DNA from: Lachnoclostridium sp. UBA6558
GTDB lineage: Bacteria > Bacillota > Clostridia > Lachnospirales > Lachnospiraceae
Length of the DNA: 7,225 nt
Assembly (NCBI GenBank): GCA_002434335.1
Contig: DJJW01000056.1
Span: 5,001 to 12,225 of the forward strand
Reading direction: 5' to 3'
In this document: piece after piece, positions 1 through 5,979 of the stretch
Layout of the letters: each line of letters begins with the position of its first letter
Numbering within the stretch: the stretch's first letter is position 1
Notes under the pieces: generated by a model
Told to the model about the DNA's origin: nothing
The model's database searches: none
What the model saw: only the letters and a program-made list of their open reading frames with translations
Translations under genes and position numbers: made by a program

Positions 1-1200
1 GCCATCGAGGGGAACTTTTTCTCCTGGCTTAACAATAATGATATCACCAATATTTACCTCTTCAGGAGACACTTTCTTAATTTCATCGCCAACCTTAAGA
101 TTTGCATAGTCAGGTCTTATATCCATCAAGGCACTTATTGATTTTCTGGAGTGACCCACAGCCATATCCTGGAACAATTCTCCTACTAGATAAAACAGCA
201 TAACTGCTACACCTTCTGGATACTCTCCAACGAAGAAAGCACCAATGGTAGCAATACTCATCAGGAAATGCTCACTGAATACCTGTCCACGGGCTATACC
301 TTTTATTGCTCTTAAGACAACATCCCCACCAACTATAATATAACTAATAATAAACAAGGTAAGCTCAAGCCAATTTTGGAAATTAAAGATGATTCCCACG
401 GCAAATATTGCTCCACCGACCACAAGTCTTATGATTTCTTTTTTGTTGACACCTTCTTCTTCCTCTTCATTATTTTCTTTTATGTTGGCCTTAGATGTAT
501 CTTTCTCAAAAACAATCTTTACATCCGGTTCGATTTTTTTTACAATGCCTTCAATCTTCTCATTTAATTCAGTGCGGTTGACTTTCGGACTTATTTCCAT
601 TGTTAGTTTCTTCGAAACAAAATCTACTGCAGCAAACTCCACTCCTTCTAAACCGCTTATTTCTTTTTCCATTTTAGCTGCACAATTCGCGCAGCCAAGT
701 CCTTCAAGCATTACTATGCTTTTGTTCACCTTTTTCTTCTCTGCATCAACTATTTTAACATCCGGCTCAAGTTTATTTACAATGGATGTTACTTCTCCAA
801 GAATTTTACCAAATTCCTTTTTATCGACCGCTTCAATTGTCAGCTTCTTAGATACAAAATCAACGGTCGCACTATTTACTCCTTCAAGGCTTTGTGTTTG
901 AGCTTCAATCTTTGCAGCACAATTCGCACAATCAAGTCCTTCAAGTATTAATACTTTTTTATTGCTCTTGTTAACGGATTTTTCTTTCACTACCACATCC
1001 GGTTCGTGCTTGTGCACTATGGTTTCAACTTGCTGAAGAGTATTTTTATATTCTTTCTCTGATTCAGTTTCTAAAGTCAATGTCTTGTTCATGAAGTTCA
1101 TATAGGCTTTGACTCCATTTAATTTATTAACCTCATCTTCAATTTTAGCTGCACAATTTGCACAATCTAAACCTTCTAAAATTACTTCCTTCTTTAACAT
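1..1200 (-). CDS. cadA: Cadmium/zinc/lead-type P1B ATPase, N-terminal 400 residues (3' end outside window)
   Basis: I read an open frame of exactly 400 codons from the ATG at 1200 to base 1. Three heavy-metal-associated (HMA) domains come first, each with a GL(D/G)CANCA metal loop: Cys13/16, Cys91/94 and Cys170/173. Each ends in an EPDV segment, giving a period of about 78 residues. An acidic linker (five Glu in a row near residue 250) leads into membrane segments from about 260 to 350. The EYPEGVAVMLFYLVGE helix near 327-342 is typical of the CadA/ZntA branch. The actuator domain begins at 382-400 with VNIGD and KPGEKVPLDG. The TGE, CPC and DKTGT motifs would lie beyond the window, so catalysis and exact metal cannot be checked. 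The family pumps Cd2+, Zn2+ or Pb2+ out of the cytoplasm using ATP. The start is supported by AGGAGGG six bases upstream. It follows the ArsR regulator by 13 bases, as in cadCA operons. Copper export is the alternative, but the EPDV ends and the CadC-like neighbour favour cadmium/zinc. Confidence 0.93.
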   Translation of the reverse strand, partial: MLKKEVILEGLDCANCAAKIEDEVNKLNGVKAYMNFMNKTLTLETESEKEYKNTLQQVETIVHKHEPDVVVKEKSVNKSNKKVLILEGLDCANCAAKIEAQTQSLEGVNSATVDFVSKKLTIEAVDKKEFGKILGEVTSIVNKLEPDVKIVDAEKKKVNKSIVMLEGLGCANCAAKMEKEISGLEGVEFAAVDFVSKKLTMEISPKVNRTELNEKIEGIVKKIEPDVKIVFEKDTSKANIKENNEEEEEGVNKKEIIRLVVGGAIFAVGIIFNFQNWLELTLFIISYIIVGGDVVLRAIKGIARGQVFSEHFLMSIATIGAFFVGEYPEGVAVMLFYLVGELFQDMAVGHSRKSISALMDIRPDYANLKVGDEIKKVSPEEVNIGDIIIVKPGEKVPLDG

Positions 1201-1213
1201 TACTGACCCTCCT

Positions 1214-1588
1214 TTACTTACTTTCTTCTGAAATATGAATTAATCCCTGGTCAAATATTTGCTTTACATGTTCATCTTCAAGGGAGTAGAATACAATCTT
1301 TCCTTCTCTTCTGCTCTTTACTAGTTCAGCCTGCTTTAAGACTCTTAGCTGATGTGAAATTGCTGATTGGGTCATATTTAATAAGAATGCAATATCGCAA
1401 ACGCACATTTCTGCTTCATCTAACGCCCAGAGTATCTTAATTCTTGTTGAATCCCCAAAGACCTTAAATAGCTCCGCAAGATCATATAGGGTTTCTTCTT
1501 GAGGCATTTTTTCTCGAACTTGATTAACAGTATCCTCATGTATAACATCACAGTCACATCTTTCAGCTGGTTGAATTTTCCTTGCCAC
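1214..1588 (-). CDS. cadC: ArsR/SmtB-family metal-sensing repressor, CadC type
   Basis: A 124-residue winged-helix repressor, the normal length for CadC. The N-terminus has a Cys pair (C11, C13), and a second pair lies in the recognition-domain motif MCVCDI (C62, C64). These match the four-thiolate alpha-3N cadmium/lead site of CadC. Near the C-terminus D105, H107, H118 and E121 reproduce the D-x-H-x10-H-x2-E alpha-5 zinc site of SmtB/CadC exactly. The helix-turn-helix is at about 62-90 (TQSAISHQLRVLK), followed by the wing KSRREGKIVFYSL. The start is a GTG: the neighbouring ATG is out of frame, and GGAGG sits seven bases upstream of the GTG. By family knowledge the dimer binds an inverted repeat and releases DNA on binding Cd, Pb or Zn. 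The two palindromes beside its own promoter imply autoregulation together with the ATPase. Both sensor sites being intact suggests a functional sensor. Confidence 0.95.
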   Translation of the reverse strand: MARKIQPAERCDCDVIHEDTVNQVREKMPQEETLYDLAELFKVFGDSTRIKILWALDEAEMCVCDIAFLLNMTQSAISHQLRVLKQAELVKSRREGKIVFYSLEDEHVKQIFDQGLIHISEESK

Positions 1589-1616
1589 ATTATCACCTCC
1601 GATATTATTTCAATTA

Positions 1617-1640
1617 TATACTTGAACAGTTATTCATATG
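1617..1640 (-). promoter_or_regulatory. cad operator 1, over the transcription start
   Basis: The plus strand shows ATACTTGAACAGTTATTCATAT, an inverted repeat TGAA-n6-TTCA with partly matching flanks. It lies just downstream of the -10 box, covering the expected transcription start. TGAA/TTCA palindromes of this kind are the usual ArsR/CadC targets. Assignment to the adjacent repressor is inferred from position. Confidence 0.75.
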
Positions 1641-1643
1641 TTT

Positions 1644-1672
1644 ATTTTACTACCGCAATAATAAGATGTCAA
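1644..1672 (-). promoter_or_regulatory. Promoter of the cadC-cadA operon
   Basis: On the minus strand there is a perfect -35 TTGACA (1667-1672), a 17-base spacer and a -10 TAAAAT (1644-1649, five of six to consensus). This gives a start near 1637 and a leader of about 50 bases before the GTG. It is the only strong promoter I found in the window and is flanked closely on both sides by the two operator copies. Confidence 0.85.
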
Positions 1673-1677
1673 TAGAT

Positions 1678-1697
1678 ACTTGAACAGTTATTCAAGT
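1678..1697 (-). promoter_or_regulatory. cad operator 2, upstream of the -35 box
   Basis: ACTTGAACAGTTATTCAAGT is a perfect 7-bp inverted repeat (ACTTGAA / TTCAAGT) around six bases. Its core is the same as operator 1 for 16 bases (ACTTGAACAGTTATTC), offset by 58 bases. It ends five bases upstream of the -35 hexamer. Together the two copies bracket the promoter, suggesting cooperative binding or double occupancy by the ArsR repressor. Confidence 0.75.
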
Positions 1698-1746
1698 GAA
1701 CGAGCAATATATTTTCTATTTATACTTGATGAGGGTTTTAACGATT

Positions 1747-1788
1747 AAAACACCGCCAGATAAAGGATAATTCTCCTCGACTGGCGGT
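1747..1788 (-). terminator. Intrinsic terminator behind the recombinase cassette
   Basis: ACCGCCAG (1752-1759) pairs with CTGGCGGT (1781-1788), an 8-bp GC-rich stem; an inner AGGA/TCCT pairing can extend the hairpin. On the minus strand it is followed by GTTTTAA, a short U-tract. It lies 12 bases past the stop codon of the recombinase remnant. It would stop recombinase transcription from running into the cad operon. The short U-tract makes it weaker than the terminator at 5925-5969. Confidence 0.65.
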
Positions 1789-1800
1789 TAGTTATATGCA

Positions 1801-2005
1801 TTATATTTCTACATCAATTTCAGCGCTGGGCCTGAACTCAACAGTCAGTTTATCATCTAAGACTGTTAACTTCTCAATAAGCCGTCTCACCAATAGATCA
1901 TCATATTCTGCGAGTTGACATGACTGCGTTTTCAACCAATGCATTTTGCCTCAGTTCACGCAAGCGGTATATCTCATCAGCCACTTCGTTATAGTGTTGT
2001 ATCGA
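1801..2005 (-). pseudogene. C-terminal remnant of a third large serine recombinase, with internal deletion
   Basis: Immediately after the stop of recombinase B the same frame continues with YNEVADEIYRLRELRQ and then NALVENA. This corresponds to the coiled-coil part of recombinase B near residues 442-465 (DELGMEIRRLRDEKQ, then ALQNEQA). After a shift of frame the sequence reads CQLAEYDDLLVRRLIEKL, then TVLDDKLTVEF, ending at a TAA (1801-1803). This matches the last 39 residues of recombinase B (CELTEYEEDYVRTLLEKI, then TVYDDYFIVEF). About 20 residues present in B between these blocks are missing; four bases stand where about 60 would be expected, so a roughly 56-base deletion explains the frame change. 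The fragment has no start, no catalytic domain and no zinc ribbon, so it cannot make a recombinase. It is similar to B but not identical, so it comes from a separate paralogue and is not a recent copy of B. Confidence 0.8.
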
Positions 2006-3580
2006 TTACTTGTCAATTTGGATTTCAATTCCAGACTTAAATTCCACAATGAAATAGTCATCATAAACCGTTATCTTTTCCAAGAGAGTCCTTACATAAT
2101 CTTCTTCATATTCAGTCAGCTCGCAAGGCAGATCGTTAAGGAAACGCATCATCTCATCGATTCGTGTTCTCAGATCCTGTCGGGATGCCTGCTCATTTTG
2201 AAGGGCCTGCTTCTCATCACGCAGCCTTCTAATCTCCATACCAAGCTCATCACCGGTATTCTTAGAATTAACGGTTGCCAATAGCTCCTGCTGCATTGAC
2301 TTCATCTGTTCATCAATCGCTGCAATCTGATTTGATGTGACTTCCTCCAGGCTACTCTCGATATTTTCTCGCAAAAGAGGCAGGATTGCTTCCTTTTCCC
2401 GGAACGCTTCGTTTATGGCCTTTATAACTACCTCTTGGAGCAATTCTTCGTGAACGGTTCTTGCCGGGCAATCAGGACCATCTTTTTCAACCCTACTAAC
2501 GCAGCGCCAAACTGTTGACTTACACCCACGATTGTTCCATTTAATTCTGCGGAAGATGTCGCCGCAGTGCGCGCAGTTTACTATTCCGGATAAAGCGTAA
2601 CGGCCACTATAGATTCGTTTGCGCTTTGTGGTGCCTTTGGTAAGGTTTGCGCGTCTTGCGATTTCCTCCTGTACCTTTAGGAAGATATCCTTTGGAATAA
2701 TAGCTTCATGGCTGTCTTCTACATAATATTTAGGAACCTGACCCTTATTAGCTTCACGCTTCTTTTCAAGAATATCCACCGTATAAGTCTTCTGAAGCAA
2801 AGCGTCTCCGATGTACTTTTCGTTTGTAAGTATCTGCTTTATATTGCTTTCATGCCATTTTGCATTACCGGCACCGTTCAGAATTCCATCGGCTTCAAGC
2901 GACCTTTTTATCTGTAAGAAGCTCTTACCGCTAAGGTACTCTCTATAGATGCGCTTAACAACTTCAGCTTGCTCTGGATCAATGATGAGGTGCCCGTCTG
3001 CATCTTTGGTATATCCCAAGAACCAGTTGTGATTGACCTGAACTTTTCCTTGTTGGTATCGGAACTGCAAACCCAGACGAACGTTAGCCGATAATGACTC
3101 ACTTTCTTGCTGTGCAAGAGAAGCCATAATTGTCATTAGAACTTCACCTTTAGCATCGAGCGTATTGATATTTTCTTTTTCGAAGTAAACGCCGATGTTC
3201 TTATTCTTAAGGGCTCTGGTATAATTCAGACAATCAACCGTATTCCTTGCAAATCGGCTGATGGACTTGGTAATAACCATATCTATCTTGCCTTCGTTAC
3301 AGTCATTAATCATGCGCTGGAATTCATCACGCTTTTTCGTATTCATTCCAGAAATGCCGTCATCGGCATATATCCCGGCCAGCACCCAATCCGGGTGACT
3401 ATTGATAAACGAAGTGTAATGCTCAATCTGTGTTTCATAGCTGGTTTCCTGCTCATCACTATCAGTGGACTCACGGCAATAAGCAGCTACTCGTGTTTTC
3501 TGGACTTTATCGGTTGTTTTCTGTGTACCGATTGTTTTCTTTGCAGGAATAACCGTAACATTGCTGGCTAAGGAAATCAT
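2006..3580 (-). CDS. Large serine recombinase B (site-specific integrase/resolvase family)
   Basis: A complete 524-residue large serine recombinase. The catalytic domain (about 30-165) has the YCRESTD motif with nucleophile Ser38 and Arg36. Next come DDGISG and KRDEF, then KSISRFARN with Arg109 and Arg112, the equivalents of the active-site arginines of resolvases. The recombinase DNA-binding domain spans about 185-305, and a zinc ribbon about 330-375 with C336, C339, C360 and C371. A coiled coil at about 405-480 leads to a C-terminal beta region ending near IEIQIDK. The family cuts both strands through a phosphoserine link and carries out integration or excision at att sites. The ATG at 3580 overlaps the stop of the upstream 139-aa gene (ATGA), so translation is probably coupled; GAGGTGGA just upstream within that gene may serve as ribosome site. 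All expected residues are present, so it looks active. Its target site cannot be read from the sequence. Confidence 0.95.
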   Translation of the reverse strand: MISLASNVTVIPAKKTIGTQKTTDKVQKTRVAAYCRESTDSDEQETSYETQIEHYTSFINSHPDWVLAGIYADDGISGMNTKKRDEFQRMINDCNEGKIDMVITKSISRFARNTVDCLNYTRALKNKNIGVYFEKENINTLDAKGEVLMTIMASLAQQESESLSANVRLGLQFRYQQGKVQVNHNWFLGYTKDADGHLIIDPEQAEVVKRIYREYLSGKSFLQIKRSLEADGILNGAGNAKWHESNIKQILTNEKYIGDALLQKTYTVDILEKKREANKGQVPKYYVEDSHEAIIPKDIFLKVQEEIARRANLTKGTTKRKRIYSGRYALSGIVNCAHCGDIFRRIKWNNRGCKSTVWRCVSRVEKDGPDCPARTVHEELLQEVVIKAINEAFREKEAILPLLRENIESSLEEVTSNQIAAIDEQMKSMQQELLATVNSKNTGDELGMEIRRLRDEKQALQNEQASRQDLRTRIDEMMRFLNDLPCELTEYEEDYVRTLLEKITVYDDYFIVEFKSGIEIQIDK

Positions 3581-3996
3581 ACATCCACCTCGCTTTCTAT
3601 CAAGCTGTAGACGTATTCTGCCTGTGTAAAAGGATCATCATATTTCATTTGAATCTTTGGCATCTTAAAACCTGTAGCAACCTTGCTCTCTTGGGCTGGC
3701 TTATCATCAAATACTCTTCCAAGCTTAACCTGTCGTTTGACACGCTCGGCTTCTGCAGCTTCAAAGGTCTCATTATCAATAATCGCCGGGTAATAGTCGT
3801 CTCCAAGGTAATGCTTATTTTGCATCATCTTCTTTGCACCTGTGTGGTAAAGCTTAAGTCCGGCGACTTCTGCTGCTGGCACGTAGGCAAGGCCAGAGAG
3901 GTATCCTTCATAGAGTTTTCTAACCTGAGCAGCTTTTTCTTCGTCAATCACTGCTTTACCATTTTCAATTCTGTATCCATATGGGACATGACTCAT
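3577..3996 (-). CDS. Recombinase-domain-only protein, no catalytic serine domain
   Basis: A 139-residue protein that starts directly at the region matching the 'recombinase' domain of large serine recombinases. HVPYGYRIENGKAVIDEEKA lines up with YPPYGYKNVNGKMVIDEAEA of recombinase A (residues 175-194), and KKMMQNKHYLGDDYYPAIID with the VKEILKNEKYTGDV block and the later HHDAIISTEDFEAA block. It is compact: the segment between these blocks is shortened. It has no YxRxS catalytic domain, no Cys ribbon and no coiled coil; the C-terminal 50 residues (PFTQAEYVYSLIESEV) match nothing I know. The gene seems real and not debris: it has its own ATG, an AAAGG site inside the end of recombinase A, a 4-base gap from that gene and an ATGA overlap with recombinase B. 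I infer a DNA-binding accessory factor for the two recombinases, perhaps for site choice or direction. A stable fragment left after gene decay is the alternative. Confidence 0.88.
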   Translation of the reverse strand: MSHVPYGYRIENGKAVIDEEKAAQVRKLYEGYLSGLAYVPAAEVAGLKLYHTGAKKMMQNKHYLGDDYYPAIIDNETFEAAEAERVKRQVKLGRVFDDKPAQESKVATGFKMPKIQMKYDDPFTQAEYVYSLIESEVDV

Positions 3997-4000
3997 ATTC

Positions 4001-5560
4001 TCACAACCTTTCCTTAAGGGCTAACCCACACTTTAGTGCGAATCCTATTTGATTTCTGTTGTAAACAATGATGTGGTCGACATGTTCCTCAAAGGCATCT
4101 GCATCAAATTCCTCAAGGCCTGTTTTATTGTTTATATACTTTAAGAGCCTGCTTACTGCTTCCGCATTCTCAAGCTCACCATTTACCGAGCGGTACAAGG
4201 CTTCCTTTTCATTTCTTAACTCCTCAGCTTCAGCTAAAAATTCACTATTCTGCTTGGCATATAGTGCAGGCTCAATGTACTGCTTTGAAAGAAGGTTTGT
4301 AAGAACCTGCCTTCGGTCAAAGTTCTGTTCCAAAGCCGTCTCAAGCTCGTTAATTCGAGTAAGTGCATTAGCTTGGTCAATGCTTTTAAGGCTATTAAGG
4401 AACGGTTGTAAAAGAACCTTTTTGCTAAAAATCAGCTTGTTCACCATATTTACAAAGGCGACCTCAAAATCCGTCTCGTTGATAAAAAGCTGGCCGCACT
4501 TATTTTTGTCCTTCAGGTGAGTGTTGCAGGTGTAAGCATAGTATTTAGCCTTACAAGCGGTATGTGTTCTTCTTTTCCAAGTAGCACCGCATTCAGCGCA
4601 TATTATTTTTCCTGAGAATGGGTATCGGCTCAGGTACTTCTCATCATCCGCCACAATATTCTTTTCTTTAGCACGCTGGACAACAATCGCCTGTGCCGCT
4701 TCAAAGTCCTCGGTGCTAATTATTGCGTCATGATGACCTTTGACATAGTACTGCGGCTTTTCACCTCGATTGGTATGCCTGTTAAACTGCGAATCAGTGA
4801 ATGTTTTCTGAAAGAGCACATCACCCGTATATTTCTCATTTTTCAGGATTTCTTTAACTACCGTTGAGCTCCATTTGCCGCCTCGCTTTGTCAGTGCCTT
4901 TTTCTCTCTAAGTGCTTTTGCTATTTTATAGCTGCCTTTTCCAGAAAGGCATTCTGCAAAAATAAACCTTACAATCTCTGCTTCTGCTTCATCGATAACC
5001 ATCTTGCCATTTACGTTCTTATAACCGTATGGCGGATATCCAATTTTGAAGGTGCCGTTTTGGAACCTTTTCTGAATGGCCCATGACTCATTCTCAGCAA
5101 TGGAAACTGATTCACTCTCTGCAAGGCTACTGAAAATTGTAAGAAGTAGCTCGCTTTCCATATCACCGGTGTTGATGTTTTCCTTCTCGAAATAAATAAA
5201 CACCTTAAGCTTTATAAGCTTTCTAACCGCTTCAAGGCACTCTGTGGTATTTCTTGCAAAGCGGCCGATGGATTTGATAATAATAAAGTCAATCTTCCCA
5301 GCTTCACAATCATCAAGCATTTTGATAAGTCCATCACGCTTGGCCATGCTTGTACCTGATACGCCTTCATCGTAGTAAAGTCCAACATACTCCCAGTTGG
5401 GATTGCTCTTAATGCAAGTCTCATAGTGACTTCTTTGAGCTTCCAAACTGACGAGTTGTTCGCGGCTATCTGTTGAAACACGAGCATATGCAGCAACACG
5501 CAGTTTTTTAGGTGCCTTCTGCAGCTTCTCATTTGCTTCAATCTTTGTTATCCGTTTCAT
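4001..5560 (-). CDS. Large serine recombinase A (site-specific integrase/resolvase family)
   Basis: A complete 519-residue large serine recombinase counted from the ATG at 5560. I chose this start because AAAGGAGG lies eight bases upstream; the frame stays open to a TTG at 5617, but that has no ribosome site. The catalytic domain (about 20-155) has YARVSTD with Ser29 as nucleophile and Arg27, then YYDEGVSG, KRDGL, and KSIGRFARN with Arg100 and Arg103. The recombinase domain spans about 175-290 (YPPYGY start), the zinc ribbon about 315-360 with C321, C324, C345 and C355, and a coiled coil about 395-460. It differs widely from recombinase B, so the two are old paralogues and not a recent duplication. 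Both carry all catalytic residues. It follows the SHOCT-like gene by 62 bases and leads into the 139-aa gene after 4 bases, so these genes are probably one transcript. Expected role: integration or excision of the element. Confidence 0.95.
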   Translation of the reverse strand: MKRITKIEANEKLQKAPKKLRVAAYARVSTDSREQLVSLEAQRSHYETCIKSNPNWEYVGLYYDEGVSGTSMAKRDGLIKMLDDCEAGKIDFIIIKSIGRFARNTTECLEAVRKLIKLKVFIYFEKENINTGDMESELLLTIFSSLAESESVSIAENESWAIQKRFQNGTFKIGYPPYGYKNVNGKMVIDEAEAEIVRFIFAECLSGKGSYKIAKALREKKALTKRGGKWSSTVVKEILKNEKYTGDVLFQKTFTDSQFNRHTNRGEKPQYYVKGHHDAIISTEDFEAAQAIVVQRAKEKNIVADDEKYLSRYPFSGKIICAECGATWKRRTHTACKAKYYAYTCNTHLKDKNKCGQLFINETDFEVAFVNMVNKLIFSKKVLLQPFLNSLKSIDQANALTRINELETALEQNFDRRQVLTNLLSKQYIEPALYAKQNSEFLAEAEELRNEKEALYRSVNGELENAEAVSRLLKYINNKTGLEEFDADAFEEHVDHIIVYNRNQIGFALKCGLALKERL

Positions 5561-5568
5561 TGTCTCAA

Positions 5569-5576
5569 CCTCCTTT
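5569..5576 (-). promoter_or_regulatory. Ribosome binding site deciding the start of recombinase A
   Basis: Minus-strand AAGGAGGT-like sequence, eight bases before the ATG at 5560. It fixes that ATG as the start over the longer frame beginning with TTG at 5617. The same RBS-plus-start arrangement, reading RKEVE in the coding frame, recurs before the SHOCT-like gene. Confidence 0.7.
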
Positions 5577-5622
5577 CTCGCAGTACTATACATCACTCTA
5601 AAAGCCTTATTTATCAAGTCTT

Positions 5623-5838
5623 TTAGGACATAATCTCTGCTAAAAATGGAGAGAACGTTTCACGGTTTTTGACCATGATCTTGTCAAATTCACTCTGGCT
5701 AATAAGCCCCTTTTCTAAGAGCTTCTTTGTAAGTTTTTCTGCAACCAAATAATCATGCTCATTTTTAAGTGAAGCCTCTGTAGGCTTTTCTGCTTCATGC
5801 TTTATGGATTCAACGGCTTCTAATTTTGTTAATTTCAT
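5623..5838 (-). CDS. Small SHOCT-like protein leading the recombinase operon
   Basis: A 71-residue protein counted from the ATG at 5838, preferred because GAGGT lies seven bases upstream; the frame also allows a start at 5877. Residues 34-60 (EKLTKKLLEKGLISQSEFDK) fit the SHOCT short C-terminal domain pattern: a helix with LL..G.IS..EF. That domain is usually linked to oligomerisation and is often found on otherwise unrelated small proteins. The ending NRETFSPFLAEIM is distinctive. There is no membrane segment, signal peptide or DNA-binding motif I recognise. The first residues MKLTKLEA resemble the start of recombinase A (MKRITKIEA). From memory, small proteins like this occur beside tandem recombinases in clostridial prophages; I cannot check this here. 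It may be a regulator or partner of the recombinases. Function is unproven. Confidence 0.82.
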   Translation of the reverse strand: MKLTKLEAVESIKHEAEKPTEASLKNEHDYLVAEKLTKKLLEKGLISQSEFDKIMVKNRETFSPFLAEIMS

Positions 5839-5855
5839 TTTCTCGACCTCTTTCC

Positions 5856-5896
5856 GAGGGAACATATCAATCAACACCCTCTAACAGTCCCAGGAC
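5856..5896 (-). repeat. Two small inverted repeats in the leader of the recombinase operon
   Basis: GAGGG (5856-5860) pairs with CCCTC (5877-5881) around a 16-base AT-rich loop, and GTCC-CA-GGAC lies at 5887-5896. They occupy the only non-coding stretch between the amidase terminator and the SHOCT-like gene. They could be an operator, a leader hairpin close to the ribosome site, or chance. I see no convincing -35/-10 pair here, although a promoter is expected in this stretch. Confidence 0.35.
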
Positions 5897-5924
5897 AGAA
5901 ATCAGCCGAATGAACGGAAAAAGC

Positions 5925-5969
5925 AAAAAAAATAATGCCTACCGAAAGACGAATCTCTCGATAGGCATT
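5925..5969 (-). terminator. Strong intrinsic terminator after the amidase gene
   Basis: AATGCCTA (5934-5941) and TAGGCATT (5962-5969) form an 8-bp stem that extends inward by about seven more pairs including wobbles. On the minus strand an A and eight Ts follow (5925-5932). It begins 11 bases after the amidase stop. It should separate the late lysis/tail transcript from the recombinase genes downstream. Confidence 0.88.
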
Positions 5970-5979
5970 AAACTGATTG

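Noticed and set aside
389..901. A 170-codon plus-strand open frame rich in Ser and Phe
   Set aside because: It lies wholly opposite the metal ATPase, whose HMA motifs are unmistakable; composition is that of an antisense shadow of Lys/Glu-rich coding sequence, and there is no ribosome site.
1946..2284. A 112-codon plus-strand open frame over the 3' end of recombinase B
   Set aside because: It is antisense to well-supported coding sequence and the remnant, has no ribosome site and no recognisable motif.
3649..4017. A 122-codon plus-strand open frame opposite the 139-aa gene
   Set aside because: It is the complement of a gene with clear recombinase-domain homology and tight operon spacing; the shadow has no start signal.
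4068..4520. A 150-codon plus-strand open frame
   Set aside because: It is antisense to the coiled-coil and C-terminal part of recombinase A; Ser/Leu/Phe richness is the expected antisense effect.
5561..5617. Longer N-terminus for recombinase A starting at a TTG
   Set aside because: There is no ribosome site before the TTG, whereas AAAGGAGG precedes the ATG at 5560 and family members usually start shortly before the YxRxS motif.
5577..5622. Possible promoter before recombinase A (TTGATA and TATAGT on the minus strand)
   Set aside because: The spacer is about 21 bases, too long for a normal promoter, and the -10 lacks a proper extended motif; co-transcription with the SHOCT-like gene is simpler.
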